A DNA stretch of 35,993 nucleotides from Candidatus Omnitrophota bacterium (GTDB lineage: Bacteria > Omnitrophota > Gorgyraeia > Zapsychrales > Fredricksoniimonadaceae). The translations under genes and the position numbers were made by a program. The notes beneath the pieces are model-generated. The model searched no databases. It saw only the letters and a list, made by a program, of their open reading frames with translations, and was not told the DNA's origin. Shown one piece after another: positions 15,276 to 24,231 of the stretch; position 1 is the first letter of the stretch, and each line of letters starts with the position of its first letter. The stretch covers positions 1 through 35,993 of the forward strand of contig JAGWKL010000014.1 in NCBI GenBank assembly GCA_028865345.1, written 5' to 3'.

Positions 15276-16055
15276 TCAGGAAATGCCACGTTTGGAAGCT
15301 TGGATAAACTCAAGGAGTTGGTGGACCTCCGGCAACCCGTTCAACTGTTCCTTCACCTGAAGGATGGCATGGCTGCGGTTTAAACCGGAATTAAATAGTA
15401 TTTTGAAAGCGCTGTGCAGGGCCCGTTGGGACGGCAGCGGCAGCTCCGCACGCTTTAATCCGACGATATTCAACCCCCTTAAACTCGCGGGATTGCCGTC
15501 CACCAGGGAAAACGGCGGGACATCCTGGTTGACCTTGGAACAGCCGCCGATCATGGACAAATACCCCACCCGTCCATACTGATGAACGCCGGACAAACCG
15601 CCGATCACCGCGCGGTCTTCAATCGTGACATGGCCTGAAAGCCCCACATAATTGGCCAGGACACAGTCATTGCCGATACGGCAGTCGTGGGCCACGTGGG
15701 CGCAGGCCATGAATAAATTATTATCGCCGATGGTGGTCTCGCCGCCGCCCTCGATGGTGCCTGGATTTACGGTCACATACTCACGGAAAACATTATTCTC
15801 ACCGATCTTAAGAAACACCCTGTCCGTCTTTTGGTGTTTCCTGTCCTGCGGCAGGGAACCGATGACGGCCCCGGTAAACAGCTGGCACGCCCGGCCTATG
15901 GTGGTGTTGCCTTCCACGATACAATGGGCGCCGATGGTCACCCCGTCGCCCAGGGTCACTTCACCGTCGATGACCGAGTAGGGGCCGATCGCCACGTTGC
16001 TGCCCAGCTTGACCTGCGGACCGACAATCGCGGTCTTGTGAATGGAGGCTTCCAT
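15276..16055 (-). CDS. lpxA: UDP-N-acetylglucosamine O-acyltransferase
   Basis: A 259-residue left-handed beta-helix acyltransferase, first committed enzyme of lipid A. Hexapeptide repeats span about 1-185, followed by the helical C-terminal domain from SLRGLNIVGLKRAEL. The catalytic histidine is H123 in ACAHVAHDC. The block SLPQDRKHQKTD matches the family's G-PQD-KY-G-T region, and FREYVTVNPGT is present. The ATG at 16055 lies 2 bp after the lpxC-fabZ stop; a TTG at 16061 overlaps that stop. Length and order (lpxD, lpxC-fabZ, lpxA, lpxI) fit a canonical lipid A operon. Confidence 0.96.
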   Translation of the reverse strand: MEASIHKTAIVGPQVKLGSNVAIGPYSVIDGEVTLGDGVTIGAHCIVEGNTTIGRACQLFTGAVIGSLPQDRKHQKTDRVFLKIGENNVFREYVTVNPGTIEGGGETTIGDNNLFMACAHVAHDCRIGNDCVLANYVGLSGHVTIEDRAVIGGLSGVHQYGRVGYLSMIGGCSKVNQDVPPFSLVDGNPASLRGLNIVGLKRAELPLPSQRALHSAFKILFNSGLNRSHAILQVKEQLNGLPEVHQLLEFIQASKRGIS

Positions 16056-16057
16056 AT

Positions 16058-17389
16058 TCAACCGTTCAAATAATTTGCGTCTGTATAAGAAAATGTCATC
16101 TGAGCTTCAATGGCCACGTCAGCCCCCACGCGCCCCACGCCTTTGACATGCGCGGTGCGCTCCCTGTCGCGGATGATTTCGACCTCCATCAACAACTGGT
16201 CGCCCGGATAAACGACTTTACGGAACTTCACATCCGAAATAGACATGAATAAAGCTACTTTACCATTATGGGTGCCGCTGGTCAATACCACAATGCCCGC
16301 TGTTTGGGCCATGGCTTCGATCATGATGACGCCGGGCATCACCGCTTTCTGGGGAAAATGCCCCTGGAAAAAGGCGTCATTGATGGTCACATTCTTGATG
16401 CCGATGCCCTTTTTGCCCGGTTCGATCTCAATGACCCTGTCGACAAATAAGAACGGGTAGCGGTGAGGCAGGACCTTCATGATCTCATCGATATTATAGA
16501 CCCTGCCGGAGCCCTCAGGCGCCTTCGCCCTGCCATAGGCGACATGGTTGTATTTCTGGCGCTGGGCCTCTATTTTTCTGACCAGGGCCCGGTTTAACCG
16601 GTGACCGCTTTTGGTGGCGTAAACGGCCCCCCGGACCGGATACCCCAGCAGGAACAAATCACCGACGATGTCCAGGACTTTATGGCGCGCGCATTCATCC
16701 GGGAAACGCAACGTGTTCTCCAAAGGCCCCTGCGCCGACATGACAAGGGTGTTCTGGTAATTGGCGCCCTTGGCCAGCCCACAGGACTTGATCTCTCCGA
16801 CTTCGGATTCCAGGCAAAAAGTACGGGCCGCCGCCAGCTGGCTGGCGAAAGAATGAGCATCGATGGCTTGTGAATAAAACTGGGAGCGCAACAGCGGATG
16901 GTCATAATTAAGCGTATAAGAAACACTCAATTGGTCATGAGGGACGATCACCAGGGTGGCTGTTTTATTGGAAACCACAATGGGTTCTTGAATGACAAAA
17001 ATATTTTTGGGGGCGTGTCCCTCAACAATGCCTGCCTGCTGGAAGGCTTTGGAAATTTCCAAACTGCTGCCGTCTAAACCCGGGACCTCTTCTCCGTCGA
17101 TCTCGATGGTCACATTATCGATGCCCAGCCCGTTCAAGGCGGCCATCACATGCTCAACGGTATAGATACGCACCCCCTGGGACTCAATGGCCGAGCAACG
17201 GGAGATTTTTTCATCGTTGACGGCGTTGGCAGCCGTGACCTTGACAGTCGGCTTGCCCGGCAGGTCCGTGCGCACAAAACAAACCCCTGCGTTGTCCCCG
17301 GCGGGTTTGATGGTCATGCGGGCCATCTTGCCGCTGTGCAGTCCCACGCCGGAAAGCGTGACGGGATTTTTAATCGTTCTCTGATTCAT
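16058..17389 (-). CDS. lpxC-fabZ: Fused UDP-3-O-acyl-GlcNAc deacetylase / 3-hydroxyacyl-ACP dehydratase
   Basis: A 443-residue two-domain protein. Residues 1 to about 285 are LpxC, a zinc deacetylase of lipid A synthesis, with E79-H80 in TVEHVMAAL, H236 and D240 in RHKVLDIVGDL, and H263 in KSGH. Residues from about 299 are FabZ, which makes trans-2-enoyl-ACP in fatty acid elongation, with H309 in VLPHRYPFLFVDR, GHFP at 343-346 and E358 in MPGVIMIEAMAQ. All catalytic residues of both halves are kept. The same fusion is known in Bacteroidetes and other groups. It ties 3-hydroxyacyl supply for lipid A to fatty acid elongation. An AAGGTC site precedes the ATG. Confidence 0.97.
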   Translation of the reverse strand: MNQRTIKNPVTLSGVGLHSGKMARMTIKPAGDNAGVCFVRTDLPGKPTVKVTAANAVNDEKISRCSAIESQGVRIYTVEHVMAALNGLGIDNVTIEIDGEEVPGLDGSSLEISKAFQQAGIVEGHAPKNIFVIQEPIVVSNKTATLVIVPHDQLSVSYTLNYDHPLLRSQFYSQAIDAHSFASQLAAARTFCLESEVGEIKSCGLAKGANYQNTLVMSAQGPLENTLRFPDECARHKVLDIVGDLFLLGYPVRGAVYATKSGHRLNRALVRKIEAQRQKYNHVAYGRAKAPEGSGRVYNIDEIMKVLPHRYPFLFVDRVIEIEPGKKGIGIKNVTINDAFFQGHFPQKAVMPGVIMIEAMAQTAGIVVLTSGTHNGKVALFMSISDVKFRKVVYPGDQLLMEVEIIRDRERTAHVKGVGRVGADVAIEAQMTFSYTDANYLNG

Positions 17390-17398
17390 ACAATGACC

Positions 17399-18457
17399 TT
17401 ATCTCTTCTCCAACTCCTCAATCCGCTTCTTCAAATCTTTGATCATCTGCACGTACTTGTCCAGCCGCTGGACATGCGCTTGAGTTCTATAGGCGTCCTT
17501 AAGGGGATGGGCCGGAGACCCGAAGACCTGCTCACCCGGCTTAATGGACCGGCTCACCCCTGACTGGGCCGCCACCACCGCCCCCTCGCCGATCTCAATA
17601 TGCCCCACCAGGCCGGACTGGGCCGCCAGGATCGCATGGTCGCCCACCTTCGTACTTCCGGCAATACCGGATTGGGCCACGATCAAACAATGCCTGCCGA
17701 TCGTGACATTATGGGCGATCTGGACCAGGTTGTCGATTTTGGTCCCCTCGCCGATGACCGTTTTATCAAACCGCGCGCGGTCAATCGTGACATTGGCGCC
17801 GATCTCCACATCATCTTCGATGAGCACGCAACCCACCTGAGGGATTTTCACGTGCCTGCCCTCGACCGGAACGTAACCATAGCCGTCGCTGCCGATCACG
17901 GTCCCGCTGTGCACAATCACCCGATTGCCCAAAAAAACCTTCTCGCGCACGATCACCTGAGGGTAGATCAGGCAATCCTTGCCGATGTGCGCGTCATGGC
18001 CCACGTAACATTGGGCATAGATCACGCAACCGCCGTCGATCACGGCCCCGTCTTCGATGACCGTGTGCGCACCGACAGCCACTCCCGCAGCTATCCTGGC
18101 GCGGGGAGATATCACAGCGGTCGGATGGATTCCTCGCGGCTTATAATCAGCGCAGCCTTCCAAAAAATGATTGACCACCTCGGTGAAGCTTAGGGAGGGA
18201 TTACTGACCCTGATGACTGTTTTCCCCGGACAAGACGTCTGCCGGGGGACAAGGATAACACCCGCCCGGGTGTCCAAAAGCAGAGATTCGTATTTGGGGT
18301 TGGCCAAAAACGTCAGTTCGTTGTCTTTAGCTTCCTTGATCCCTGAAAAACCGCTGACCAATAATCCTTTATCGCCGACCAACTCTCCCTTGACCAGAAT
18401 GGCAATATCAGCCGCGCTGATCTGCATGGAGGATGAATTATTGCTTGTAGCTTTCAT
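17399..18457 (-). CDS. lpxD: UDP-3-O-acylglucosamine N-acyltransferase
   Basis: A 352-residue acyltransferase that adds the second 3-hydroxyacyl chain in lipid A synthesis. It has an N-terminal uridine-binding domain (about 12-105), a left-handed beta-helix with many hexapeptide repeats (about 110-320), and a C-terminal helix ([21 protein letters not shown] region) that may trimerise. The catalytic histidine is H249 in [18 protein letters not shown] is also present. The ATG at 18457 overlaps skp by 20 bp and has a weak GAAGAG site; an alternative ATG at 18427 would remove ten hydrophilic residues and better match the usual family start. Confidence 0.95.
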   Translation of the reverse strand: MKATSNNSSSMQISAADIAILVKGELVGDKGLLVSGFSGIKEAKDNELTFLANPKYESLLLDTRAGVILVPRQTSCPGKTVIRVSNPSLSFTEVVNHFLEGCADYKPRGIHPTAVISPRARIAAGVAVGAHTVIEDGAVIDGGCVIYAQCYVGHDAHIGKDCLIYPQVIVREKVFLGNRVIVHSGTVIGSDGYGYVPVEGRHVKIPQVGCVLIEDDVEIGANVTIDRARFDKTVIGEGTKIDNLVQIAHNVTIGRHCLIVAQSGIAGSTKVGDHAILAAQSGLVGHIEIGEGAVVAAQSGVSRSIKPGEQVFGSPAHPLKDAYRTQAHVQRLDKYVQMIKDLKKRIEELEKR

Positions 18458-18944
18458 TTAAACTCTTCATGACCTCGGAGGTGATGTCGTATTGGGGATC
18501 CCCATAGACCAAAACGCGATTATTCAAAACAAAGGTATAGCCGTCCTTTTTAGCTATGCCGGTGACCACCCCCTGGATATCGCCCAGGATCTCGCGCACT
18601 TTGTCATCGCGGCGTTGGGTCAATTCCTCGCGTTTCTGCTTGTCGTAAGCGATCACGGCATCTTTCTGTTTGTCGATGTCCGCCTGCAGGTTCGTCTTCT
18701 CGGCATCGCTCATAAGAGCCAGCTTGTTCTGGGCATCCTGGATCTTCTGGATCATGGCATCGCGCGTTTTCTGGAAAGCCTCCCCCTGGGATTGCAAAAC
18801 AGCGTCGAATTCTTTTGTCTTTTGATAATTATCGAACACCTTGGCCAGGTCAAAATAAGCGATTTTCGCCTCAGCAGCCAGGCTGGTTGACGCGACCATC
18901 ACTGTGCATAGGACCGATAAACAGAAAACTTTTAACGCTTTCAT
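18438..18944 (-). CDS. skp: OmpH/Skp periplasmic chaperone
   Basis: A 168-residue protein with a clear signal peptide ([22 protein letters not shown], cleavage after about residue 24). The mature part starts with [18 protein letters not shown], the OmpH signature, then a long charged coiled coil at about 50-130, and ends with a strand region near [20 protein letters not shown]. Skp trimers hold unfolded outer-membrane proteins for BamA. An excellent AAGGAGG ribosome site precedes the ATG. It sits between bamA and lpxD, the standard order. A hairpin upstream may limit read-through from bamA. Confidence 0.93.
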   Translation of the reverse strand: MKALKVFCLSVLCTVMVASTSLAAEAKIAYFDLAKVFDNYQKTKEFDAVLQSQGEAFQKTRDAMIQKIQDAQNKLALMSDAEKTNLQADIDKQKDAVIAYDKQKREELTQRRDDKVREILGDIQGVVTGIAKKDGYTFVLNNRVLVYGDPQYDITSEVMKSLNESYKQ

Positions 18945-18988
18945 AGAATAAATCCTCCTTGATTGAAGTAATCCCGCGTACTCAGGTT

Positions 18989-19021
18989 AAAAAACATCCC
19001 GCTCTAAACATACAAAGCGGG
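18989..19021 (-). terminator. Hairpin with T-run between bamA and skp
   Basis: On the minus strand CCCGCT (19016-19021) pairs with AGCGGG (18998-19003) around a 12-nt loop, and TTTTTT follows at 18989-18994. It is 15 bp after the bamA stop and 45 bp before the skp start. With a 6-bp stem it probably attenuates rather than fully stops transcription. A TATAAT-like box at 19027-19032 lies just upstream, but without a good -35. Confidence 0.5.
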
Positions 19022-19035
19022 TATCTATTATACTC

Positions 19036-21528
19036 TTAGAATCCCCTGCTGACGCTAAAATAAAATTTACCGCTTTTATTGCTTTGCCCCGGTTCTTTAT
19101 TTAAAGGAATACCATAATCCAGCTTGATGGGGCCGATCGGCGTTTTAACGCGCAAGCCCACGCCGGTACCGGACTTCAACCCGCCGCTGCCGTAATGCCG
19201 GACCTTGTCCCATACGTTGCCTGTATCAAAGAACACGGCCCCTTTGACAATGGAAATGATGGGAAAGGTGTACTCGGCACTGGCGAGCAACAACGCATCA
19301 CCGCCGATGGCATCATTGGTGTTGGGATCCAGGGGGCCGACGGAACGTTCGTCATAACCGCGGATGGAATCCTGGCCGCCGGCAAAATAACGCTCGAAGA
19401 TGGGCACATCGGGCGTGTCCGGATAAGACTGCACGATGCCGGTCCGGCCGGAGATTTCAAGCACGGTGGTGACATCTTTGATCATTATAGGATAATAATA
19501 TGCCCCGCCGGTCTGCAGGCGCCAGAAATTCCTGTCCCCGCCCAAAGGACCGCCGGCAATGTCCGCGCTGTTGGTGATGGTCCAGCCCCTGGTGGGCGAT
19601 AATCTGCTGTCGCGGTAATCATTGGTGACGCTGAATCCCAGGGAACTGACCAGGCTGTTGCCCGCCTGTTCAAGCAGGGCCTCGGATACGCCCGAATTGA
19701 TATTGCTGATATTGATGTGCTCCAGACGATAAACACCGGCGATGGAAAGGTTGTCGTTGATGGCCCGGCCCAGGCGCAGATCGCCGCCCAGGGTCTTTTG
19801 GGTATACGCGTAGCCCGTCGTATTGTCGTTAAGGTCCTCCGTGTAATACGCATCAAATCCCGCCGTCACCGGATGATCGAACAGCCAGGGCTCGGTGAAA
19901 CTCAACAGGAAATCACGATAAACAGAGCCTAACTGGGCGCGCAGGCGCAGGTCCTGGCCCCCGCCGGTAAAGGTGGACCAGTTGGAAATATCGAAATTCT
20001 TCTGCTCCACTTCCACAAAACCCACCAGGCGGTCTATCGTGCTGTAGCCTCCGCCGAAGGAGAAGGTCCCTGTCTTGGCTTCTTTGACCTGTACGATCAG
20101 GTCCTTATAATTGTCGCGGTCCGTGTCTTCGATGTCATATCCGACATCCTCAAAATAACCCAGATCTTTCAGGCGCTGCTTGGAGAGCCTTAATTTCTCC
20201 CCGTTGAACCGCTCGCCGGGGTATACCCGTAATTCCCGGCGGATAACGATGTCCCGCGTACTGGCATTGCCCTGTATCTTGATTTGATTGATATAGGTCA
20301 GCATGCCTTCTCTAATATTGATCCTGACATCAACCCGGCCTGTGGCGCTGTTGTATGAAGGGACCCCTTCCACCTGGGCGGTGATATAACCGTGGTCAAA
20401 ATAATCCTCCCGGATATTGGAGAGGTCCTCTTCCATATTTTCATGGCTGAAGACCTTGCCCGGTATCAAATCTTTAAGGTGGCTTTTGATCTCCGTATCG
20501 GAAAGAACGGAATTGCCCGCAAAACTGACATTACCGACGTAATAGCGCGTCCCTTCCTGGATGGTGACATTCACATTCACCCATCCGCGGCGCAGGGGCT
20601 CTATCCGCCAGGAAGCTTTGGCGTCGAGATAACCGTTTTGCTCATAAAAAGACTCGATGGCCGTCATGTCCTGGTCCAACTGGTCTGTTTTAAGAAACCC
20701 TGAATTAAAAAGCCATGCCCAGCGGGATTTCATGACCTTGATGATCCTCTTGTCCTTAAAAGCCACATTGCCGTAAATATGGATCCGCCTGATCTTGGTC
20801 TTGATGCCCTCGCGGATGATAAAATGCAGGCTGACCTGGTTCGTGGCCCTGTTGATCGACGTTTCCACATCCACGGTCGCCTCGGTCAGGCCCTTTTTCT
20901 TATACAAGTCCCGGATCATATTAAGATCGTCATTAAGTTGTTTATTGTCGAGGAACTTGTCTTTTTTGGTCTCCATTTTTCTCAATAAATACGCAGGAGA
21001 GTAATAACGGATCTTGGAGAAGGTTATTTCTTCGACAATCGGCTTTTCCTTCAGCTTCACGATCACCTTGTAGCCGCCGTCAAAGTCCTCATGGTCAATT
21101 TGAATGTCGGAAAAATACCCAGTATTATACAAACGTTTGAGATCATCGCTCACCACCGCATCCTGATAAGGCTCCCCCACCCGCGTTTTGATCCTGGCCA
21201 GGATTTGGGCGACACCTATTGATTTATTGCCCTGGATCTCAACGGCCTTGACGGTCTTGAGGTTTGGCGCCTCCGGCATGGACACGGCGGCTTGCGGCTG
21301 TTGCTCCATGTTCATGCTGACGCTGGAGGACGGCTGTTGCGCCTGCTGCGGCTGTTGTGTCTGTTGTGCCTGTTGCGATGAGGTTGCGTCCTGGGCAGCG
21401 TTCAATGCGGCATCGATTTTTTGGTCCCTGGATTTGTCCGTAACATCCTGGGCAGAAACGGTCTTTGTTCCTGCCAAAACCACACAGAGGACAAAAAAGA
21501 CGGCAGATAAAACTTTAAATCTTGGCAT
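19036..21528 (-). CDS. bamA: Outer membrane protein assembly factor BamA
   Basis: An 830-residue Omp85 protein. The signal peptide is FKVLSAVFFVLCVVLAGTKTVSAQ. A Gln/Ala/Ser-rich segment (about 45-82, including QQAQQTQQPQQAQQP) precedes the first POTRA domain; this spacer is unusual. Five POTRA domains follow to about residue 430, then the 16-strand barrel. The loop-6 lid-lock motif appears as GGQDSIRGYDERS, and the protein ends in FYFSVSRGF with the terminal aromatic signal of outer-membrane barrels. I start at 21528, which has AGAGAG upstream. BamA inserts barrel proteins into the outer membrane. It is the first gene after a strong promoter and leads the lipid A operon. Confidence 0.97.
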   Translation of the reverse strand: MPRFKVLSAVFFVLCVVLAGTKTVSAQDVTDKSRDQKIDAALNAAQDATSSQQAQQTQQPQQAQQPSSSVSMNMEQQPQAAVSMPEAPNLKTVKAVEIQGNKSIGVAQILARIKTRVGEPYQDAVVSDDLKRLYNTGYFSDIQIDHEDFDGGYKVIVKLKEKPIVEEITFSKIRYYSPAYLLRKMETKKDKFLDNKQLNDDLNMIRDLYKKKGLTEATVDVETSINRATNQVSLHFIIREGIKTKIRRIHIYGNVAFKDKRIIKVMKSRWAWLFNSGFLKTDQLDQDMTAIESFYEQNGYLDAKASWRIEPLRRGWVNVNVTIQEGTRYYVGNVSFAGNSVLSDTEIKSHLKDLIPGKVFSHENMEEDLSNIREDYFDHGYITAQVEGVPSYNSATGRVDVRINIREGMLTYINQIKIQGNASTRDIVIRRELRVYPGERFNGEKLRLSKQRLKDLGYFEDVGYDIEDTDRDNYKDLIVQVKEAKTGTFSFGGGYSTIDRLVGFVEVEQKNFDISNWSTFTGGGQDLRLRAQLGSVYRDFLLSFTEPWLFDHPVTAGFDAYYTEDLNDNTTGYAYTQKTLGGDLRLGRAINDNLSIAGVYRLEHINISNINSGVSEALLEQAGNSLVSSLGFSVTNDYRDSRLSPTRGWTITNSADIAGGPLGGDRNFWRLQTGGAYYYPIMIKDVTTVLEISGRTGIVQSYPDTPDVPIFERYFAGGQDSIRGYDERSVGPLDPNTNDAIGGDALLLASAEYTFPIISIVKGAVFFDTGNVWDKVRHYGSGGLKSGTGVGLRVKTPIGPIKLDYGIPLNKEPGQSNKSGKFYFSVSRGF

Positions 21529-21595
21529 ATGAACTCTCTGAAAGCGGTACACGAAAGCTGGAACCGACAAACGAAAACTATCTTTGAATGCGTTA

Positions 21596-21625
21596 ATTAT
21601 AAGTTCCTGTTATAGGACCTGTCAA
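21596..21625 (-). promoter_or_regulatory. Strong sigma-70 promoter for bamA and the lipid A operon
   Basis: Consensus boxes on the minus strand: TTGACA at 21620-21625 and TATAAT at 21596-21601, with an 18-bp spacer. Transcription would start near 21588 and give a leader of about 60 nt to the bamA ATG. It lies in the 113-bp gap between dnaB and bamA. Confidence 0.75.
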
Positions 21626-21641
21626 CCGGCATTGCAACTAT

Positions 21642-22976
21642 TTACTCATGATGGGCCATTTCCAAGTTGACAAACTTGACGAATTCCTTGAAAAATTTCA
21701 ATTTGACCGATCCTGTGGGGCCGTTACGCTGTTTGGCAATGATGGCTTCCGCAATGCCGCGGTTCTCTTCAGTGGCGGTATAATATTCTTCACGCATTAA
21801 AAGCACGACCACGTCCGCATCCTGCTCGATGGCGCCGGATTCACGCAAGTCGGAAAGCTGCGGCCGGTGGTCTTGGCGGCTTTCCACCGCCCGGGACAAC
21901 TGGCTGATGGCGATCAACGGCACCTCCAACTCGCGGGCGAGCGCTTTCAGGGACCTGGAAATCTCTGAAATTTCCTGCTGCCGGCTTTCCGTTTTGGTAT
22001 GCGCCTGCATCAACTGCAGATAATCCACGACCACCAGTCCTATCTTATGGGAGGACTTGAGCCTCCGGGCCTTGGCCCTCAGTTCCAGCATGGAAATGGC
22101 CGGCGTATCATCGATGAACATGGGGGCATTCGACAGGCGGCCGGCAGCCTTGGTCAATAGCGGCCAATCCGAAGGCGAAAGAAATCCGGTGCGGACCTTA
22201 TGGGCATCCACCTGGGCCTGGGAACACAGCATGCGCTGGGCCAGCTGCTCCTTGGACATTTCCAGGGAAAAAATGGCCACCGGAATGTTGTGTTCAAGGC
22301 AGGCGTGCTCGGCAATGGAAACGGCAAAGGCGCTTTTTCCCATGGACGGCCGTCCGGCGATAATGATCAGGTCGGAATTCTGCAGGCCGGAGGTCTTGCT
22401 GTCGAAATCCACAAATCCCGTGGGCACACCGGTAATGGATTTTTTATGCTGATAAAGGAGGTCTATGTTTTCAATGGTGTCTTTGATGATGTCTTTGATG
22501 TGGACGGCCTGCTGTTTTTGTTTGGCATCGGCGATCTCAAAGATCAACTGCTCGGCGGAGTCCACCAGCTCATCGATGTCCACGTTGACCGAATAACTTT
22601 TGGAAATGATCTGCGTGGCGTTCTTGATCAGCTGGCGCTGGATGCCTTTTTCTTTGACGATGTCGATGTAATACTGGACGTTGGCGGCGGTGGGGACAAA
22701 ATCCGCCAGCTGGGAAAGATAGGCCACCCCGCCCAGCGACTCCAACTGGCCGGTATTTTTAAGCCAGTCGGAAAGGGTGATCAAGTCCACCCTTTTGCGT
22801 TCCTTATATAATTCGAGCACCGCTTCAAAAATTTTCTGGTGGGCGGTCTCATAAAAATAAGAGCTGCCGAGGTGCTCGATGCTTAACCCCACAGCTTCTT
22901 CGGAAATCATCATGGCCCCCAGGACCGCTTTTTCGGCGTCGATATTCTGGGGAGGGACCCTTACGGCTTGTTCCAT
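21642..22976 (-). CDS. dnaB: Replicative DNA helicase DnaB
   Basis: A 444-residue helicase. The N-terminal primase-interacting domain covers about 1-110, with the typical VPPQNIDAEKAVLGAMM start. A linker follows, then the RecA-like core with Walker A GRPSMGKSAF at 208-217, IFSLEMSKEQLAQRML, the Walker B IGLVVVDYLQLMQ, and the DLRESGAIEQDADVVVLLMR block with the arginine finger region after it. No intein is present. It follows rplI by 22 bp and has a GAAGGG ribosome site. The order rpsF-ssb-rpsR-rplI-dnaB is a common bacterial arrangement. Confidence 0.98.
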   Translation of the reverse strand: MEQAVRVPPQNIDAEKAVLGAMMISEEAVGLSIEHLGSSYFYETAHQKIFEAVLELYKERKRVDLITLSDWLKNTGQLESLGGVAYLSQLADFVPTAANVQYYIDIVKEKGIQRQLIKNATQIISKSYSVNVDIDELVDSAEQLIFEIADAKQKQQAVHIKDIIKDTIENIDLLYQHKKSITGVPTGFVDFDSKTSGLQNSDLIIIAGRPSMGKSAFAVSIAEHACLEHNIPVAIFSLEMSKEQLAQRMLCSQAQVDAHKVRTGFLSPSDWPLLTKAAGRLSNAPMFIDDTPAISMLELRAKARRLKSSHKIGLVVVDYLQLMQAHTKTESRQQEISEISRSLKALARELEVPLIAISQLSRAVESRQDHRPQLSDLRESGAIEQDADVVVLLMREEYYTATEENRGIAEAIIAKQRNGPTGSVKLKFFKEFVKFVNLEMAHHE

Positions 22977-22998
22977 GTCAGCCCTTCAAAAAATTGCG

Positions 22999-23448
22999 CT
23001 AAACGGCTTTTTTCGTGACCCACAAACGGATTTTGGCGATCACCTGCGGATGGAACCTGACTCCGATTTCAAAAATACCCAATTCATCGACCGGCTTCTC
23101 AAGGACCAGGGTTTTTCTGTCGACCTTGTGGCCTTCCGCTTCCAGGGCCTCAAGGATGTCGCTTTCTGAAACGGCCCCATAAAGCTTTTCCTGGTCATTG
23201 ACTTCGACGGCGAGGGTCAGGGAAACCTTGCTTAAAATATCTGCTTTTTGCTGGGCTTCCTTGCGCTCGGCCTCATCAATGGCCAGGCGCTTGGCTTTTT
23301 CCCTTTCGATGCGCTGAATATTGCCTTTGGTGGCAGGCATTCCCAACTGTCGGGGCAGCAGATAATTACGGGCATACCCGTCTTTGACCTTAACGACATC
23401 GCCGAGGCGCCCCAGCTTTTCCACGTTTTTCATGAGGATGACATTCAT
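22999..23448 (-). CDS. rplI: Ribosomal protein bL9
   Basis: A 149-residue L9 of normal length. The N-terminal rRNA-binding domain MNVILMKNVEKLGRLGDVV and VKDGYARNYLLPRQLG is followed by a long central helix (about 41-75) and the C-terminal domain with FEIGVRFHPQVIAKIRLWV. I start at 23448, one base after the rpsR stop, with a GGAGAAAG ribosome site inside the rpsR end; a longer frame from 23538 only overlaps rpsR. It binds 23S rRNA at the base of the L1 stalk. Confidence 0.97.
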   Translation of the reverse strand: MNVILMKNVEKLGRLGDVVKVKDGYARNYLLPRQLGMPATKGNIQRIEREKAKRLAIDEAERKEAQQKADILSKVSLTLAVEVNDQEKLYGAVSESDILEALEAEGHKVDRKTLVLEKPVDELGIFEIGVRFHPQVIAKIRLWVTKKAV

Positions 23449-23449
23449 A

Positions 23450-23764
23450 TTACTTTCTCCTGGAAGATCCGACCGGTAAAAGCCCCAAAAAACGGGCGAT
23501 TTTGACGGCGACCCCGATTTGCCGCTGTTGAGCGGCATTGGCGCCGGTCAGGCGGTGGGACAGCAATTTCCCCCGCTCGGTCAGGCATTTTTGCAAAAAC
23601 GCGATGTTCTTATAATTGATCTCTGTGCCCTTAGGGATGGACATGCGCGGGGGGCGCGGGGACCTCCGGGTGCCGTCACCTCCCCTGCCGCCGAAACTAT
23701 TGTCCCCGTCTTTCCTGAATGTCCTTCTGTCCGAAGGACGCCTTTTAGCTGATTTTCTTTCCAT
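23450..23764 (-). CDS. rpsR: Ribosomal protein bS18
   Basis: A 104-residue S18, longer than the usual 75 or so because of a basic, glycine-rich N-terminal extension (ERKSAKRRPSDRRTFRKDG, then GGRGGDGTRRS, about 1-38). The conserved part begins near IPKGTEINYKNIAFLQKCL and includes RGKLLSHRLTGANAAQQRQIGVAVKIARFLGLLP (residues about 64-97), where family members have the R-t-g-q-Q--l--aIkrAR--gllP pattern. It binds next to S6 on the 30S platform. The last codons hold the rplI ribosome site, so the genes are coupled. Confidence 0.96.
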   Translation of the reverse strand: MERKSAKRRPSDRRTFRKDGDNSFGGRGGDGTRRSPRPPRMSIPKGTEINYKNIAFLQKCLTERGKLLSHRLTGANAAQQRQIGVAVKIARFLGLLPVGSSRRK

Positions 23765-23771
23765 AAATTTT

Positions 23772-24200
23772 TTACTCCTCCCAAGCTATGTCTTCCGGCG
23801 ATATCACGGTGTCCTGGTCGCCGGTATCTTTGGCCGCCGGCTCAGGACTCGTTGCGCCTTCACTTTTAACGGGCCCGCCCAAAAATTGGATGCGCTCGGC
23901 CCGCACATCAATGGTGCTGCGCTTCTGGCCGTCCCCGGTTTCCCAGGAACGGCTTTGCAAGATGCCCTCCACAAACACGGAGCGGCCTTTTTGCAAATAC
24001 TGGTTACATATCTCCGCCTGCTTGTCCCAGGCCGTCACGGTGATAAAACAGGTGTCTTCCTTTAACTCACCGGTACGGTCCTTGAATTTACGGTTGACGG
24101 CGATGCGCAAATTGGTCACCGCAGTGCCGTTGGGCGTATAACGTAATTCCGGGTCCTTGGTTAAATTACCGATCAGCAAAACTTTGTTTAGACTTGCCAT
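23772..24200 (-). CDS. ssb: Single-stranded DNA-binding protein
   Basis: A 142-residue SSB with one OB fold (about 1-110): MASLNKVLLIGNLTKDPELRY, VTNLRIAVNRKFKD, TCFITVTAWDKQAEICNQYL, GRSVFVEGILQSRSW and IDVRAERIQFLGG. A short acidic tail follows. The last residues are SPEDIAWEE instead of the usual DDDIPF, so the tail is acidic but lacks the terminal Pro-Phe that partner proteins bind in other bacteria. It lies between rpsF and rpsR in the classic order and is 7 bp from rpsR. Confidence 0.96.
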   Translation of the reverse strand: MASLNKVLLIGNLTKDPELRYTPNGTAVTNLRIAVNRKFKDRTGELKEDTCFITVTAWDKQAEICNQYLQKGRSVFVEGILQSRSWETGDGQKRSTIDVRAERIQFLGGPVKSEGATSPEPAAKDTGDQDTVISPEDIAWEE

Positions 24201-24231
24201 ACCAATGCCTCCGTTCGCTCTTTGCTTAGAG

